49,286 nucleotides of DNA from DATGZX01 sp035296965 (GTDB lineage: Bacteria; Planctomycetota; Planctomycetia; Gemmatales; Gemmataceae). The notes under the pieces were generated by a model. The model made no database searches. It worked only from the letters and a program-made list of their open reading frames with translations, and was not told the origin of the DNA. Of this stretch, positions 17,945 through 27,203 are shown piece after piece (positions within the stretch are counted from its first letter, which is position 1; each line of letters begins with the position of its first letter). The position numbers and the translations under genes were made by a program. The DNA is taken from NCBI GenBank assembly GCA_035296965.1, contig DATGZX010000314.1:1-49286 (forward strand). The letters run 5' to 3'.

Positions 17945-20607
17945 ACCACGCGCTTCAGCCGATCCCACTATCCCGGCTGATAGGACGGTGCCTCTGCACC
18001 TTTGGGCTGGTTTGTCTTCCTGTGTTGCTCGCTGTCGGCTTCTATTATCGGCCCGCCTGGCAGGAGGGAAAATCTCTCCCGCTCGACGGCGATGCCTGGT
18101 TCTACGCCTATCAAATGGAACGGGCAGGGGAAGCGCATGGGCAATGGTGGAAGCTGGCGAACGACGATCTGCTCGGCCAGCCGTATCCCACGATCGCCGC
18201 GAAGCATCCAGGTCTATATGAAGGCGTCGACTTGCTGCTGATCTCGGCGGTCACGAGTCGCTTTTTGTCACCCATCGTCAATTATCACGTGCTCGTGCTG
18301 ATCGTCCTGGCAGGAAACGGGTGGGTAGTCGGATTCTCGGTGCGCAGGTTGACCCAATCGTACTTCTGGGCTGCCGTCGCAGTCATCATCGTCACATTGA
18401 ACATGTCGACTGCCTTCCGGCTCAACGGGCACTTGCATCTGTTCAAGCATGCCTGGGTGGCGCTGGCAGCGTGGGCGTTTGCCGGTTTTCTCGAGATGCC
18501 TTCACTGCGGCGCGGCTTGTTATTGGGTTTGGCGTTGGCACTCGTGTTGCAAGGTTCGTTCTATATTGGATTCTTCGTGACGCTGGCTATCGTTCTGTAC
18601 GGCACTGGCTGCTTGCTGAAGAAACGTCTGAGCGTGCAACACTGGCTTGCGGGCAGTGCTGCCTGGCTGACTTATGGCGCGCTTGGAGCGCTCTTCACTT
18701 TCCCCGTTTGGATGACGACTCTGAAAACGCCATTATCCGATCTGTATTTCCATCGCTATCAAGGGGAGAGCGCGATCTACAGTTCGGAGATTTGGCAGTA
18801 TTTTGTGTCGCCGCACTGGAAATTCCAGCATAAGCCTGGAGAAGCCTTCTTCGCGCCGGTCGGTGAAGGCTGGCACTATCCCGGATATCTGGTTCTGGCT
18901 GCGATTGCGCTGTATGCCATCGCGCGTCTGAAAGGCTGGCGGTTTTCCGCTCACCGGCAACCCTGCGTGTCGACGCAGTCAGGGCAGGACCCTCTCGAGA
19001 TCACGACCGCGCCTTCGTTTAACCGCGACCCAGCGGGGAGCGCGTCAACAGACGAGACGCTGGCTCCCTCCTGTTCGCGCGCTCCCCGTTGGGTCGCGGT
19101 TAAACGAGTACTTACCCGGCGAAGACTCATAGCAAAGAGGGCGTTGCAAGGCACTTCCGAGCGATTTGTCGATGTGCTTATGGGGCTGACCGGCATCCTT
19201 GTCCTGGTCAGTCTGAAAAACGGCCCCTCAGTCATGCTCGCCACCTGGGTCAGCTGCTTCCGTTGCTATGGCAGGGCGGGCCTTGCCTCGGTCGGTCTGT
19301 GGAGCATGGCGGCGCCTGTGATCCTTAGCGTCCTGGTGGCCAAGGTTCGTTCACCCTGGCTTCGAGCCGCCGCTGCCTTGCCGATTCTGGCCCTGGCCCT
19401 GTTTGACGGCTACGAGGGCCAGCAGAATTTCTTTTATAGGCCAGCCTCTGCAATACCTAGCTGGGTATCGTGGCTGGCGGACCAACCAGAGCAGGTTCAT
19501 CTGGCAGCTTTTTCCGCGTGGGATGTCAATCGCAAGACACCCAGGGAGGCCTGGGATTGGGACGGCCTTTACTATCGTTTGATACACCGTCATCGTACTC
19601 TCAACGGCTGCGAGCCAAACTTGCTCGACGGCGATCTCCGTTTACTCGGGGCCTCGTACCAGAACATGAATCCCCTCGGATTGCGCTACATTGCCTCGCT
19701 GGGGTACGAGACGCTCGCATTTCACAAGGATTATCTGGACGTGAACCGCTGGATCGCAGCATTGCCGTGGATGGACCGCATCGAAATCTGCGGCGATTGG
19801 CATATCTACCGCGCCAACTCCAATGCAGTGCGCTTTCCAACAATGACCATGCGCGAGTTGCTCGATCGTCAGAAGACTGCGCAAAATCCGAGGAGAGTTC
19901 CAGCACTTGCTTGGATCACGGAGCCGTTAGATGTGGATCGGATGGTCGTGGTCGGCTGCGACGCCCGCGCCCTCCTGGCCTGGGCCGACATGAATGGCCA
20001 ATTGGTAAGCCGGCCCACACTGGCATTGTCCCAGCATGCTTATGGTCCGGGTCTGCCGGCGTATTCCATCGAGACCCCGAGCAAGCCTGGAAGCTACCTG
20101 CTTCTCTTCCTTGATGCTGCAGGCATGCCGATGGCATCGAAGCAGTACGAGATCGTCGCCGGGATGCAGACCAGCAGACAGGCCTTCGGCGACGAGACTC
20201 CGCCCCTGCGCCTGTCGCTGCAGGGACCGGATGACAGCACCGCCGGCGTGCTTCGGGCCGTCGTCGAAAATCCCACTTCTGCGTACATCCAGGCTCATGG
20301 CAACCGGCCGCAGGTGCAGCACTCCATTCGATCCCATCCCGGGTTGTTTGATCTCACAGCGCCTTGGGCTGACTCCCTCTCACTGGTGATTTGGCATCAT
20401 ATTTTGGGAAATGGTGAGCCCGCGCGCGAGCTCCGTCTGCTCTTGCCGAGAGATCTGCCACCAGGCGATCACGTTGTCGTCGACCTGCCGGATAGCATCT
20501 TCCAGGGGATGCATCGGCGTCCTTCGACCACAGCAGCTTCCGCAGAGCCCGACGTGCTAATCGATGTCCGTCTGGAACAAGTCGGCAATGTGCCGTTTGC
20601 CCCGTAA
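17941..20607 (+). CDS. Large multi-pass membrane protein, GT-C/YfhO-like, with an inserted palindrome
   Basis: An 888-aa protein starting at ATG 17941, coupled to the methyltransferase; the frame is open upstream to 17410 but that part is a shadow. The first ~500 residues have about ten hydrophobic helices, an early acidic loop DGDAWFYAYQMERAGE after helix 1, and an extended loop YHRYQG-like segment after helix 7. The last ~390 residues are soluble and probably extracytoplasmic. This layout matches GT-C fold lipid-phosphate-sugar glycosyltransferases and YfhO proteins, consistent with the GtrB-like partner upstream. Residues about 359-389 are encoded by a 91-bp inverted repeat (19016-19106) that reads in frame, in the loop between two membrane segments. 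No clear family signature is recognised, so the enzymatic role is inference. Confidence 0.7.
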   Translation: MNHALQPIPLSRLIGRCLCTFGLVCLPVLLAVGFYYRPAWQEGKSLPLDGDAWFYAYQMERAGEAHGQWWKLANDDLLGQPYPTIAAKHPGLYEGVDLLLISAVTSRFLSPIVNYHVLVLIVLAGNGWVVGFSVRRLTQSYFWAAVAVIIVTLNMSTAFRLNGHLHLFKHAWVALAAWAFAGFLEMPSLRRGLLLGLALALVLQGSFYIGFFVTLAIVLYGTGCLLKKRLSVQHWLAGSAAWLTYGALGALFTFPVWMTTLKTPLSDLYFHRYQGESAIYSSEIWQYFVSPHWKFQHKPGEAFFAPVGEGWHYPGYLVLAAIALYAIARLKGWRFSAHRQPCVSTQSGQDPLEITTAPSFNRDPAGSASTDETLAPSCSRAPRWVAVKRVLTRRRLIAKRALQGTSERFVDVLMGLTGILVLVSLKNGPSVMLATWVSCFRCYGRAGLASVGLWSMAAPVILSVLVAKVRSPWLRAAAALPILALALFDGYEGQQNFFYRPASAIPSWVSWLADQPEQVHLAAFSAWDVNRKTPREAWDWDGLYYRLIHRHRTLNGCEPNLLDGDLRLLGASYQNMNPLGLRYIASLGYETLAFHKDYLDVNRWIAALPWMDRIEICGDWHIYRANSNAVRFPTMTMRELLDRQKTAQNPRRVPALAWITEPLDVDRMVVVGCDARALLAWADMNGQLVSRPTLALSQHAYGPGLPAYSIETPSKPGSYLLLFLDAAGMPMASKQYEIVAGMQTSRQAFGDETPPLRLSLQGPDDSTAGVLRAVVENPTSAYIQAHGNRPQVQHSIRSHPGLFDLTAPWADSLSLVIWHHILGNGEPARELRLLLPRDLPPGDHVVVDLPDSIFQGMHRRPSTTAASAEPDVLIDVRLEQVGNVPFAP
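19016..19106. repeat. 29-bp inverted repeat inside the GT-C-like gene
   Basis: Left arm 19016-19044 begins CGTTTAACCGCGACCC; right arm 19078-19106 is its reverse complement with one mismatch, around a 33-base loop. It reads through in frame within the coding sequence. The composition is unlike the surrounding membrane-protein code and resembles a REP/MITE-like palindrome that landed in a tolerant loop. Confidence 0.85.
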
Positions 20608-20724
20608 AGAATGCTCACAGCTTTCAGAGGCCCCAGCGTTGGCGACGGGCCCCTCTCGCCCCATCAGTAGCCCGTTGTCACGTCTGAATAGACGAGTTTG
20701 TAGTTCCTGCTTCAGCGTGGAAAG

Positions 20725-20738
20725 CCGCCTGAAGGCGG
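20725..20738. terminator. Short hairpin between convergent genes
   Basis: CCGCCT-GA-AGGCGG at 20725-20738 lies in the 189-bp gap between the convergent membrane-protein gene (+, ending 20607) and kinase gene (-, ending 20797). There is no T-run, so it may be a dispersed palindromic repeat or a weak bidirectional terminator. Confidence 0.35.
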
Positions 20739-20796
20739 ACCTACGAACCTAGCGAAGGATGAATGACAGAGCGCCAGCCCTTCCGCGCGTTTACAA

Positions 20797-22608
20797 CTAT
20801 CCCCGCTGCAAGAACCTGGCAGTCGTTGACACTTGCTTTGAAACACTGGCGAAACCGCCAGCGGACTCGTATAGGAAGGGCGGCGCTTGGAGGTTCTGGC
20901 CGATGGCCTTTTCCCACCTCTTTGCCAGCCAAGCCATCCCGTACTTGACCCCCAGGTAGCCAAGGTAGATCGCAACGCCGAGGACTGCCATGTAGAAGAG
21001 GAAGAGCACCCAGCCGCCGGTTGCCTCGTACAACCTGCGAAACCATTTCCAACGCTGGCGACTGATCTCCTCCCGCTCGAGTTTCTTGTAGATACTTTGA
21101 AACTTCGCAGTTTTGTTGTCGGCCCTAACCTTCGCAATTCGGCCGCGCAGTACCGATTCGAACTCCGAATAGGTCGCCAGGGCGCGGAAGGCGCCCTCAT
21201 CACCTTGCTTCGCCTGGGCCTTTAGATCGAAACCCTCGTCGCGGATCAGCTCCCTCACCTGGGCCGTGGTCATGGTCTTCTGCACAATCCTGCCCTGGCT
21301 GTTGCGATAACTGAGATGCCAGGTATCGCTGTCCGAGGCGGCCCACCGAGTGTCTCCTTTGCCTTTCGCCGCACCCGCAACTGATTTGTCTCCGGGCTTC
21401 TTTCCGGCCGAGGCTGCCATCCTTGTCTGCCCCGCGGATCTGCTTGGGGACCCCGCCGCACTCTCGCCTTTGGCAGCGGGCGGCTGGCCCTCTTCCAAGA
21501 AGCTGAGCGTTGTAGTGGCCAGCCCGAGACCTTCCAGATCCTTGATGAGTTCGGCGCAGTTCTGGTAACGGATCTCGGGCTTCTTCGCCAGCATCTTGTC
21601 GATGATCAATCCTAGTCGCTCGGGCACCTCGTTGTTGAACTTCCGGATCGGGTCGAACTTAGCTTTTTCTTTAGCTTCGAAAAGTTCGACATAGGTTTCG
21701 CCAGCAAACGGGGGCTGGCCTGCCAGGAACGTATACAGCATGCAACCGAGTGAATAAATGTCGCTACGATGATCCACGTGCTTGGCATCGCGGGCTTGCT
21801 CTGGCGACATGTAGATGGGTGTGCCTGCTCCGGTGCCGGTCCTGGTCAAGGAGACGTTCTCGCCATGCGCCTTGGCCAATCCCATGTCCGCGACCTTCAC
21901 AACGCCTTTCTTGGTAACGAGAATGTTGTCCGGCTTGATGTCGCGATGGATCATGTTTTGTTCGTGAGCGTGCTGCAGGCCGCGTGCGCAAGCGAGGATG
22001 ACGTGCAGGGCATCGCCGACGCTGAGCTTACCTTCCTTGTCGAGCACAGACTGCATGCTGCCGCCTTCGATGAACTCCATCGCAAAGTAGTGGTAGCCAT
22101 GCTCCTCGCCCACGCCGAAGCAGCGCAGAATGTTGGGATGGTCCAGCTTGGCCATGATGCGGGCCTCGCGCTGGAAGCGCTGCACGAAATCGGGGTTAGA
22201 GGCGAGATGCTTCGAAAGCACTTTTACCGCGACATCGCGATCGAGGCTGACCTGGTGAGCCTTGAAGACCGTGCCCATGCCGCCTTCACCGAGCTTCGCA
22301 AGCAGCCGATAATCGCCCAAGGTACTGCTCTTCTGTCCCTTTGCTGGCGCTTGCTTGGCCGCAGCGGCCTGCTCGAACGGCAATGTCCCCGCTGCCGGGC
22401 CCTTGGTTGGCTCGTGCGCTTGCGTGCTGTTCAAATCGGTGGCGGTGGAATCTTCGCTCCCCTCCAGCTGAGGAGGGGCAACGACCGTCTCGGTCTGCGG
22501 CGGATCATTGGAGACATGCGCCCCTGTGCTGTTCAATTGAGTGGGCGCTGAGGGTAGGTTCGTGCCCGACACCTTTGTGGGCTGAGAACCAGCAGCTTCG
22601 TTGTCCAT
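20797..22608 (-). CDS. Membrane-anchored Ser/Thr protein kinase
   Basis: About 603 aa from ATG at 22608, with GGAG six bases upstream; TTG 22620 is possible. A ~95-residue Ser/Thr/Pro-rich N-terminal tail has two LNST-AH repeats. The kinase domain (about 100-370) has GEGGMGTVF, Lys129 in AVKVL, HRDIKPDN (D223), and ADMGLA in place of DFG, with the metal-binding Asp kept (D241). GTPIYMSPEQA, DHRSDIYSLGCMLY and a final RYQNCAEL follow. After a low-complexity linker comes a small WHLSYRNSQGRIVQKTM domain (about 437-470) that looks like the GYF_2-type module of planctomycete proteins, then a charged coiled segment and one C-terminal transmembrane helix (about 546-572). The kinase is therefore cytoplasmic and tethered by its C terminus. 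Target unknown. Confidence 0.9.
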   Translation of the reverse strand: MDNEAAGSQPTKVSGTNLPSAPTQLNSTGAHVSNDPPQTETVVAPPQLEGSEDSTATDLNSTQAHEPTKGPAAGTLPFEQAAAAKQAPAKGQKSSTLGDYRLLAKLGEGGMGTVFKAHQVSLDRDVAVKVLSKHLASNPDFVQRFQREARIMAKLDHPNILRCFGVGEEHGYHYFAMEFIEGGSMQSVLDKEGKLSVGDALHVILACARGLQHAHEQNMIHRDIKPDNILVTKKGVVKVADMGLAKAHGENVSLTRTGTGAGTPIYMSPEQARDAKHVDHRSDIYSLGCMLYTFLAGQPPFAGETYVELFEAKEKAKFDPIRKFNNEVPERLGLIIDKMLAKKPEIRYQNCAELIKDLEGLGLATTTLSFLEEGQPPAAKGESAAGSPSRSAGQTRMAASAGKKPGDKSVAGAAKGKGDTRWAASDSDTWHLSYRNSQGRIVQKTMTTAQVRELIRDEGFDLKAQAKQGDEGAFRALATYSEFESVLRGRIAKVRADNKTAKFQSIYKKLEREEISRQRWKWFRRLYEATGGWVLFLFYMAVLGVAIYLGYLGVKYGMAWLAKRWEKAIGQNLQAPPFLYESAGGFASVSKQVSTTARFLQRG

Positions 22609-22989
22609 GCGACGCTCCAACTCACGGGAGGAGAAGAATGAGACACAATGACGATACGAAACAATACTAGGGTGACAAAAGATATGCCTTGATTGTGAGC
22701 GGCTCTGGTCTAGCTAGCAAGAGAAATCCAGCATGTCCGAATAGGCAAAGCCGATCAAGGATATGGCCAGATAGGGTTATGCCGAATTGTTTCTGGGAGC
22801 GGCGGAACCAGGAGTAGCTACTTGGCGCAGAGACGCAGCATTAGCGTTAAACTTGTCAAAAAAGAGCACAGGAGAACGCCTTCGACCGCGGAGCAGGGGA
22901 GTCCATCGCTGAGTTTGCGAACGCTCGGGGAGATTACGCCCCACTCAAACCGGACAGGGGCCTTTGAGTACTCATTCACGACCGGCTCG
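22609..22989. other. Gap upstream of the kinase gene
   Basis: No gene or clear repeat is seen. The kinase promoter must lie near its right side of the gene, between 22609 and about 22720; I could not identify convincing -35/-10 boxes. Confidence 0.4.
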
Positions 22990-23715
22990 TTAGTTGCCGC
23001 CGAAGAGAGCTGGATCCGTGGCACGCAGCTTTGCCATGAAGTCGGACCAGACCAGGGGCAGCGCTTTCAAACTAGCCAATTCTTGCTTGGTGAGGCGGGC
23101 GACCTCCGGTGAAATGGGCCGCGGCGTGAGGCCTGTCGCCCGCGCCGCCCCGGCAACGGAAAGGTTGCGCATGGTCATCGCTTCCAGCAGCAGCATCAAG
23201 AAAACGGCTTGCTGAATGTTCTGGCCGCGCGTGATCGCACCATGGTTCGGCAGGATGATCGCCGAGTACTTCCGCAGTGCTTCCGCAAACGGCCGCACAC
23301 GCTCTTCCTTGGAAGCAAGGCCGCTGTAATCTTCTTCGACGATGCCCACTTCACCGGCTAGGAAGCAGCTTTCTTGATCGTAGACCTCCGGCACGGCGCG
23401 CAGCGTGCTATACGTGACCACGGCGGGAGGATGCGTGTGCGCAAGTGCGATGACGTCGTGATTGACCTGATGGATGACGCCGTGCAACCGGATCGTCTGG
23501 TTGACCATTCCTTGTCCCTCGATGATGTTGCCCTGCAGGTCGAGTGTCAACAGGTCTGCCGGCATCAGGGTGCCGAAGGATGGCCCGAACCGGTTCGCAA
23601 TCATGCGGTCCGGTCCAATCTTCACGCTGAGATGGCCGGCGATGCCGACGCTCAGCCCCTGGCGAAAGAGCAAACGGGCGGCCCGGCAAAAATCGAGCTT
23701 CAGATCTTCGTGCAT
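22990..23715 (-). CDS. Class II aldolase/adducin-family protein
   Basis: 241 aa from ATG at 23715, preceded by GGGAGA seven bases upstream; TTG or GTG codons up to 23784 would add 23 residues without support. The fold is shown by DFCRAARLLFRQGLSVGIAGHLSVKIG, then RFGPSFGTLMPADLL, the zinc ligands in ALAHTHPPAVVTYSTL (two His), and the third zinc His in IILPNHGAITRGQNI. The acidic catalytic residue of fuculose aldolases falls in a region reading QESCFLAGEVGIVEEDYSG. Members act as aldolases, epimerases or decarboxylases on small sugar-like substrates; this branch is commonly annotated only to family. It is divergent from the B3/B4 gene, sharing a 227-bp control region. Confidence 0.88.
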   Translation of the reverse strand: MHEDLKLDFCRAARLLFRQGLSVGIAGHLSVKIGPDRMIANRFGPSFGTLMPADLLTLDLQGNIIEGQGMVNQTIRLHGVIHQVNHDVIALAHTHPPAVVTYSTLRAVPEVYDQESCFLAGEVGIVEEDYSGLASKEERVRPFAEALRKYSAIILPNHGAITRGQNIQQAVFLMLLLEAMTMRNLSVAGAARATGLTPRPISPEVARLTKQELASLKALPLVWSDFMAKLRATDPALFGGN

Positions 23716-23942
23716 GGCATTATCTCCCTGTGCGATGCGCTTTCGGTTAGGAGGCAGAAGCCTACGTGTCTCCGTAAAGGACATTACGGAATCGTCAGCG
23801 CGACGGACGTTCCCAAGGCAAGCTTGTCTCTGCTTCGCGTGGCAACCTCTGAACTGCGGCCTCTATTCTGCTCTCTGCAGCCAGGAGACACAAGCAAAAA
23901 AAGACGGCGGAACGCCGACGTCGATTCTGCTATAACAGGCAA

Positions 23943-24566
23943 ATGCTCACGGTAGACCCTCATCCGCTGCTGGACCTGCGCGCTTTCGTGACGGTTTTCC
24001 CGCAGCGGCTCGCGGACTTGCCTTCGCCTGCGGAGTTGCAGAGTCTGGCGGCCCAGGACGCAGCCGCTCCCTTGCAAAGCAGCGACAACGTCCGCGAAGG
24101 GGTCCGGCAGCTCCTACGCCACGGCGGCTTCAAGCCAACGGGCAGAAGCAAACCCGCGTCCGAATACCTCCTGAAGGCCGTGGCTGAAAGCCGGCTTGCA
24201 TCGATCAACTTGGCGGCGGACGCCTGCAATGTCGTGTCCTTGCACAGCGGGCTGCCCATTAGCGTCGTTGACCTCGACCGTGCCCGCGAGCCTTTTCGCG
24301 TTGGCATCGCTCCGCCAGGCTCAAGCTATGTCTTCAATCCCTCTGGGCAATCGATCGACCTGGGCGGGCTACTGTGCCTATTCGATGCAGAAGGGCCGTG
24401 CGGCAACGCGGTGAAGGATGCCCAGCGCACCAAGACCAGTGGCGACACTCGGCAAACCCTGTCGCTCATCTGGGGCACTATGGCTCTGCCGAACCGGGCG
24501 GCCCAGGCGGAGGCCTGGTACCGCGCCATCCTTGAACAACATGGCGCAACAACCAAACCGGCCTAA
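23943..24566 (+). CDS. B3/B4 (tRNA-synthetase-beta-like) domain protein
   Basis: 207 aa. The core GFKPTGRSKPASEYLLKAV, then SINLAADACNVVSLHSGLPISVVDLD, matches stand-alone B3/B4 domain proteins, the module of phenylalanyl-tRNA synthetase beta that senses mischarged tRNA. Later WGTMALPNRAAQAEAWYRAI is also family-like. Stand-alone members are suspected of trans-editing or of acting on amino-acid-like ligands, but this is not settled. There is no Shine-Dalgarno before ATG 23943. A TATAAC box at 23931-23936 lies so close that a leaderless transcript is plausible (inference). Its neighbours, an aldolase-like gene and an ECF sigma gene, give no clear functional hint. Confidence 0.75.
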   Translation: MLTVDPHPLLDLRAFVTVFPQRLADLPSPAELQSLAAQDAAAPLQSSDNVREGVRQLLRHGGFKPTGRSKPASEYLLKAVAESRLASINLAADACNVVSLHSGLPISVVDLDRAREPFRVGIAPPGSSYVFNPSGQSIDLGGLLCLFDAEGPCGNAVKDAQRTKTSGDTRQTLSLIWGTMALPNRAAQAEAWYRAILEQHGATTKPA

Positions 24567-24736
24567 CCGTGATCGATTCCAGACATGTCACCGCATCTTC
24601 GCCAACGAATTCGAGCGTGCGTGCAACGCACGAAATCGCCTTCAGGATGATCTTTGCCGTCTGACGGCTAGAATAGCCTGCGAGCCGCTGTTAGAGTCTT
24701 TCGTGGTCGCCGTATTACTTATCGGGAGATCTGCGG

Positions 24737-25333
24737 ATGGCAGATCTGCCACTCACGCAGCCCAGTCTGCTGATTCGCATCCGTGATGCCAGAGATACGG
24801 AAGCATGGCAGCGGTTCGTCTCGCTGTATGCACCTCTGATGTATGGCTTTGCTCGGAAAAGAGGGTTGCAGGACAGCGATGCCGCCGACTTGACTCAGGA
24901 TGTGCTGCGGAGTGTGGCCATGGCAGCAGCCGGCTTCAATTACGATCCGCGGCGCGGGACCTTCCATGGTTGGCTTTTCACGGTAGTCCACAACAAACTG
25001 CAAGATTTTCTCGCGAAGCAAAGCCGTCTCTGCCGCGGCAGCGGCGATACCGACGTGCTGGTCCGGCTCGAAGAGCAAGTCTCCCCGCCGCACGAGGATG
25101 AAGCGTTCTGGAACAGGGAATACGAACGCCAGTTGATGGCCCGTGCCCTAGAATTGGTTCGCGGCAGTTTTCAGGATTTGACCTGGCAGGCTTTTTGGCA
25201 AACTGCCATCGAAGGCAAGAAGGCGAAGGAAGTGGCAGCAGGGCTTGGGCTGTCGGTCGCGGCGGTGTACATGGCCAAGAGCCGGGTGATTGCACAGCTC
25301 AAGGAACAGGTGCGACAGCTGCAGAAAGACTAG
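24737..25333 (+). CDS. ECF-type RNA polymerase sigma factor
   Basis: 198 aa. Region 2 reads LIRIRDARDTEAWQRFVSLYAPLMYGFARKRGLQDSDAADLTQDVL (in pieces, about residues 12-57) and PRRGTFHGWLFTVVHNKLQDF (about 72-92). Region 4 reads WQAFWQTAIEGKKAKEVAAGLGLSVAAVYMAKSRVIAQLKE (about 150-190). This is the planctomycete ECF type that is usually encoded beside a Ser/Thr kinase carrying an anti-sigma-like zinc finger, exactly as here: the next gene begins 58 bases downstream. The kinase-zinc finger protein is the likely regulator of this sigma factor. Targets are unknown. Confidence 0.93.
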   Translation: MADLPLTQPSLLIRIRDARDTEAWQRFVSLYAPLMYGFARKRGLQDSDAADLTQDVLRSVAMAAAGFNYDPRRGTFHGWLFTVVHNKLQDFLAKQSRLCRGSGDTDVLVRLEEQVSPPHEDEAFWNREYERQLMARALELVRGSFQDLTWQAFWQTAIEGKKAKEVAAGLGLSVAAVYMAKSRVIAQLKEQVRQLQKD

Positions 25334-25391
25334 CCTCGCGGGTAACCTCAAGTGACAGGCTCCCCGGTCATTCAGCGGGCGGTGCGTGCCA

Positions 25392-27161
25392 ATGCTTACA
25401 CGAAATTCTTGCCCCGACCAGGCTCGTCTGGCACAGCTGCTGGATGCGAGTCTGCCGGCTGACGAACATGCCAATCTCGTGCAGCACGTGGACGCTTGCG
25501 AGGACTGCCAGGCCACGCTCGATGCCATGACTGCCGCGGGGACAAGCTGGATAAAGGAGTACGTGCCGCCCGTGCAGCCCGCTGAAACTGCGCTACGGCG
25601 GGCCATGGAACGCCTCGCTGCGGAACCAGCGCCGGCGCAAACACGTGTTGAAACGCCGCCAGTGACCGAGGAGCTGTCGCTGCATTTTCTGGCCCCCTCC
25701 GAGAACGCGCAGCACCTCGGCCGGCTGGGTGACTACGAAATCCTGGAGGTGATCGGCCGGGGCGGCATGGGCGTCGTGCTCAAGGCGTTCGATCCAGGCT
25801 TGCAGCGCACGGTCGCTATTAAAGTGCTTGCGCCACAGCTCGCCGTCAGCGCAGTCGCTCGCAAACGCTTCATTCGCGAAGCCCAGGCCGCCGCTGCCAT
25901 AAGCCATGAAAACGTCGTCACGATCCATAGCGTGGATGAAGCCAATGGCCTTCCCTATCTCGTCATGCAGTACGTCGCCGGCAAGTCCCTTCAAGATCGT
26001 CTCGACGCGGTGCAGGGCCCGCTGGAATTGAAGGAGGTCGTGCGCATCGGCAGGCAGACGGCTGCCGGCCTGGCTGCGGCTCACGCCCAGGGCCTGATCC
26101 ACCGCGATATCAAGCCCGCCAACATCCTGCTGGAAATCGCAGGCGTGGACCATTCTCCCCAGGTATGCGAACTCTCGCATCGCCACGACCTGGAGCGCGT
26201 GCTCATCTCCGACTTCGGCCTGGCCCGCGCGATCAACGACGTCAGCCTCAGCCAAAGCGGCGTCGTGGCCGGTACGCCTATGTACATGTCGCCCGAGCAG
26301 ATTTCGGGGGGCTCCATCGATCATCGCGGCGATCTCTATGCTCTGGGCGTTTTGCTCTATCGCATGGCCGCCGGCCGGGAGCCGTTTGTGGGAGATACGT
26401 TCGCCAGGGTATGGTCACAGCATCTATTCGAGAGACCACCCTCGCCATCGGAGATGGCCTCGACCAACTTGCCGCCCTGGCTGGAACATTTGATCCTTGC
26501 TCTGCTCCAGAAAGATCCCGACGCACGCCCTCAAACGGCAGAGGAGGTGATTCGGCTCCTGAACCATGCCCTCCCCGGCAAGGAAGGCGAAGGCGATGCC
26601 GGTCCGGTGATCGGCCCCCCCATGCCGGCAAACGAAACCACCCGCCTTGAAGCCCTGCGCACATACCGCATCCTGGATACCGACCCCGAGCAGGCCTTCG
26701 ACGACCTCGCCTTGCTGGCGTCCCATGTCTGCGGCACGCCGATCGCGCTCATCACGCTGGTCGATGCGGACCGGCAATGGTTCAAATCGAAGGTCGGCAT
26801 CTCCTTGAAAGAGACTGCCCGCAACATCTCCTTTTGTACGCATACGATCATGCAAACGGACGCCTTAATGGTGCGCGACGCACTTGAAGATGAGCGATTC
26901 GCGGCCAGCCCTCTCGTCCACGCGGCGCCGCACGTGCGCTTTTACGCCGGCATCCCGCTCATCACTCCGGACGGCCATGCCCTGGGCGCGATGTGCGTCA
27001 TGGACCATGTGCCCCGGCAGTTGAGCCCGGACCAAGTCTCTGCCCTGGCGGCCTTGAGCCGTCTCGTGCTGTTTCAGCTCGAACTGCGCCGCGACCTCAT
27101 GAACCTGAAGGACGCGCTGGCAGACCGCGAACACACGGAAGGATCGTCTTCAGTTAAGTGA
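25392..27161 (+). CDS. Zinc-finger / Ser-Thr kinase / GAF fusion protein, probable ECF regulator
   Basis: 589 aa from ATG 25392 (GTG 25386 also possible). Residues 26-39 carry the anti-sigma-type zinc motif H-x3-C-x2-C (H32, C36, C39), with C7 as a possible fourth ligand. The kinase domain (about 113-390) has IGRGGMGVVLKA, K144, HRDIKPAN (D239), DFGLAR (D274), a 22-residue insertion between HRDIKPANILLE and DFG, and GTPMYMSPEQISGG. A GAF domain follows (about 415-575): TRLEALRTYRILDTDPEQAF, CGTPIALITLVDADRQWFKS, ARNISFCTHTIMQ and RFYAGIPLITPDGHALGAMCV. No membrane segment is visible, unlike most such kinases. A small-molecule or redox signal sensed by the GAF could control the kinase and so the ECF factor; this is inference from the fusion and the gene order. 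Confidence 0.9.
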   Translation: MLTRNSCPDQARLAQLLDASLPADEHANLVQHVDACEDCQATLDAMTAAGTSWIKEYVPPVQPAETALRRAMERLAAEPAPAQTRVETPPVTEELSLHFLAPSENAQHLGRLGDYEILEVIGRGGMGVVLKAFDPGLQRTVAIKVLAPQLAVSAVARKRFIREAQAAAAISHENVVTIHSVDEANGLPYLVMQYVAGKSLQDRLDAVQGPLELKEVVRIGRQTAAGLAAAHAQGLIHRDIKPANILLEIAGVDHSPQVCELSHRHDLERVLISDFGLARAINDVSLSQSGVVAGTPMYMSPEQISGGSIDHRGDLYALGVLLYRMAAGREPFVGDTFARVWSQHLFERPPSPSEMASTNLPPWLEHLILALLQKDPDARPQTAEEVIRLLNHALPGKEGEGDAGPVIGPPMPANETTRLEALRTYRILDTDPEQAFDDLALLASHVCGTPIALITLVDADRQWFKSKVGISLKETARNISFCTHTIMQTDALMVRDALEDERFAASPLVHAAPHVRFYAGIPLITPDGHALGAMCVMDHVPRQLSPDQVSALAALSRLVLFQLELRRDLMNLKDALADREHTEGSSSVK

Positions 27162-27203
27162 GAAGAAACCGTTTCCCAATCATCGCCAAGTGGAGGTTCC
27201 AAC

